Shown here in pieces: positions 63,505 to 64,000 of a stretch of 64,000 nucleotides of DNA. Position 1 is the first letter of the stretch. Each line of letters starts with the position of its first letter. The notes beneath the pieces were generated by a model. That model ran no database searches. It had not been told where the DNA came from and was given only the letters and a program-made list of their open reading frames with translations. The DNA is taken from NCBI RefSeq assembly GCF_000495855.1, contig NZ_AWGF01000021.1, forward strand, positions 22,010-86,009, written 5' to 3'. This stretch comes from Asticcacaulis sp. YBE204 (lineage in GTDB: Bacteria > Pseudomonadota > Alphaproteobacteria > Caulobacterales > Caulobacteraceae). The position numbers were made by a program, and so were the translations under genes.

Positions 63505-63723
63505 CTACTGATGCAGCTTGTCTCTGGTGCTCTGCGCCGCTTGTGGCAACGACTCCCACATTTGGGTTATACGTTCAAACGCGATTTTATGATTTGGCGA
63601 AATGTTCAGCCACCCATGCAGCGCCAAAGCCGTCGCGGGCGCCGGCTCATCACGGATCAACCTGACCAGCCAAGCCGACGCTTCCGCTGCAATACGGATA
63701 CCATTATCATTTGTTACGGGCAT
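63505..63723 (-). CDS. Stand-alone FecR N-terminal (DUF4880) domain
   Basis: A 72-residue protein: IAAEASAWLVRLIRDEPAPA, ALALHGWLNISPNHKIAFER and ITQMWESLPQAAQ. It lines up with residues about 10-65 of the full FecR at 62019 (AEAAVWLVRL...WLKTTPGGEAAFEDLASIW). It has no membrane helix or FecR domain and ends in its own stop codon. It is 56 bases upstream of the sigma gene on the same strand. Either a remnant of a lost FecR, or a small soluble sigma-binding regulator. ATG 63723 follows GGAATGAAG. Confidence 0.7.
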   Translation of the reverse strand: MPVTNDNGIRIAAEASAWLVRLIRDEPAPATALALHGWLNISPNHKIAFERITQMWESLPQAAQSTRDKLHQ

Positions 63724-63857
63724 GTCGGCTTCATTCCAATCTAAACGCCATCTCTCAGTAAGTAGACAAATGCGGCGAAGATATCGGACAAAATGGAAAG
63801 AGGCATGAAAAGTTGACACCTTAAAAAGAGAACGAAATCCCGCATTCCATAACGCAG

Positions 63858-63881
63858 AAAGGCCTCCCGAAGGAGGCCTTT
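63858..63881 (-). terminator. Terminator of initiator tRNA
   Basis: AAAGGCCTCC at 63858-63867 pairs with GGAGGCCTTT at 63872-63881 around CGAA. It lies 24 bases downstream of the minus-strand tRNA. Confidence 0.88.
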
Positions 63882-63905
63882 AGTGTGTTGTCTTTGTTTG
63901 ATTAA

Positions 63906-63982
<77 letters not shown>

Positions 63983-64000
63983 TCATTGAGGTAGTTTGTG

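Overview
The window looks like a chromosomal segment of a stalked or holdfast-forming alphaproteobacterium of the family Caulobacteraceae. A genus such as Asticcacaulis is my best guess, from moderate GC, many TonB-dependent receptors and a complete holdfast locus. No 16S or other decisive marker is present, so the genus is inference.

Bases 90-10019 are an integrated element inserted at the 3' end of a tRNA-Ser(GCT) gene. A 16-bp direct repeat (90-105 and 10004-10019) marks its ends. It encodes a P4-type tyrosine integrase, a frameshifted AlpA-like regulator, several small DNA-binding proteins, a tape-measure protein, an HK97-type major capsid protein and a GTA gp10-like tail chaperone. It also has an iteron-like repeat cluster and a non-coding patch built of tRNA-like pieces. 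No terminase, portal, protease, tail tube, primase or lysis gene is visible. It is either a reduced prophage or a satellite-like element that keeps only some structural genes.

Bases 10238-20040 hold the holdfast polysaccharide locus in the order known from Caulobacter: hfsE, hfsF, hfsG, hfsH on the plus strand; hfsC, hfsB, hfsA on the minus strand; hfsD on the plus strand. Together they start the repeat unit on undecaprenyl phosphate, extend it, flip it, deacetylate it, polymerise it and export it. A small unknown gene sits between hfsH and hfsC.

Bases 20050-46990 are mostly housekeeping and envelope genes: small secreted proteins, an ABC-2 exporter, gatB, a VapBC-type toxin-antitoxin pair, three related small secreted proteins (two with glycine zippers), a TonB-dependent receptor, a GH19-like enzyme, ung, sodC, a SYLF protein, an RluA-type synthase, an M23-like protein, an S9 peptidase, a GH2 enzyme, a glutathione peroxidase and two Xre-type regulators. 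Two copies of an inverted-repeat intergenic element lie at 35794-35985 and 40053-40265.

Bases 47092-49481 hold a nucleoside phosphorylase-like gene with two unknown genes, one membrane-anchored. This is a possible but unproven accessory module. Bases 49605-63723, all on the minus strand, look like a pectin (rhamnogalacturonan I and homogalacturonan) use locus. It has two CE12-type acetylesterases, a CE8 pectin methylesterase, two large TonB-dependent receptors, two 2OG-Fe(II) oxygenase-like genes, and an ECF sigma factor/FecR/STN-receptor signalling set with an extra stand-alone FecR N-terminal domain. The window ends with an initiator tRNA-Met gene.
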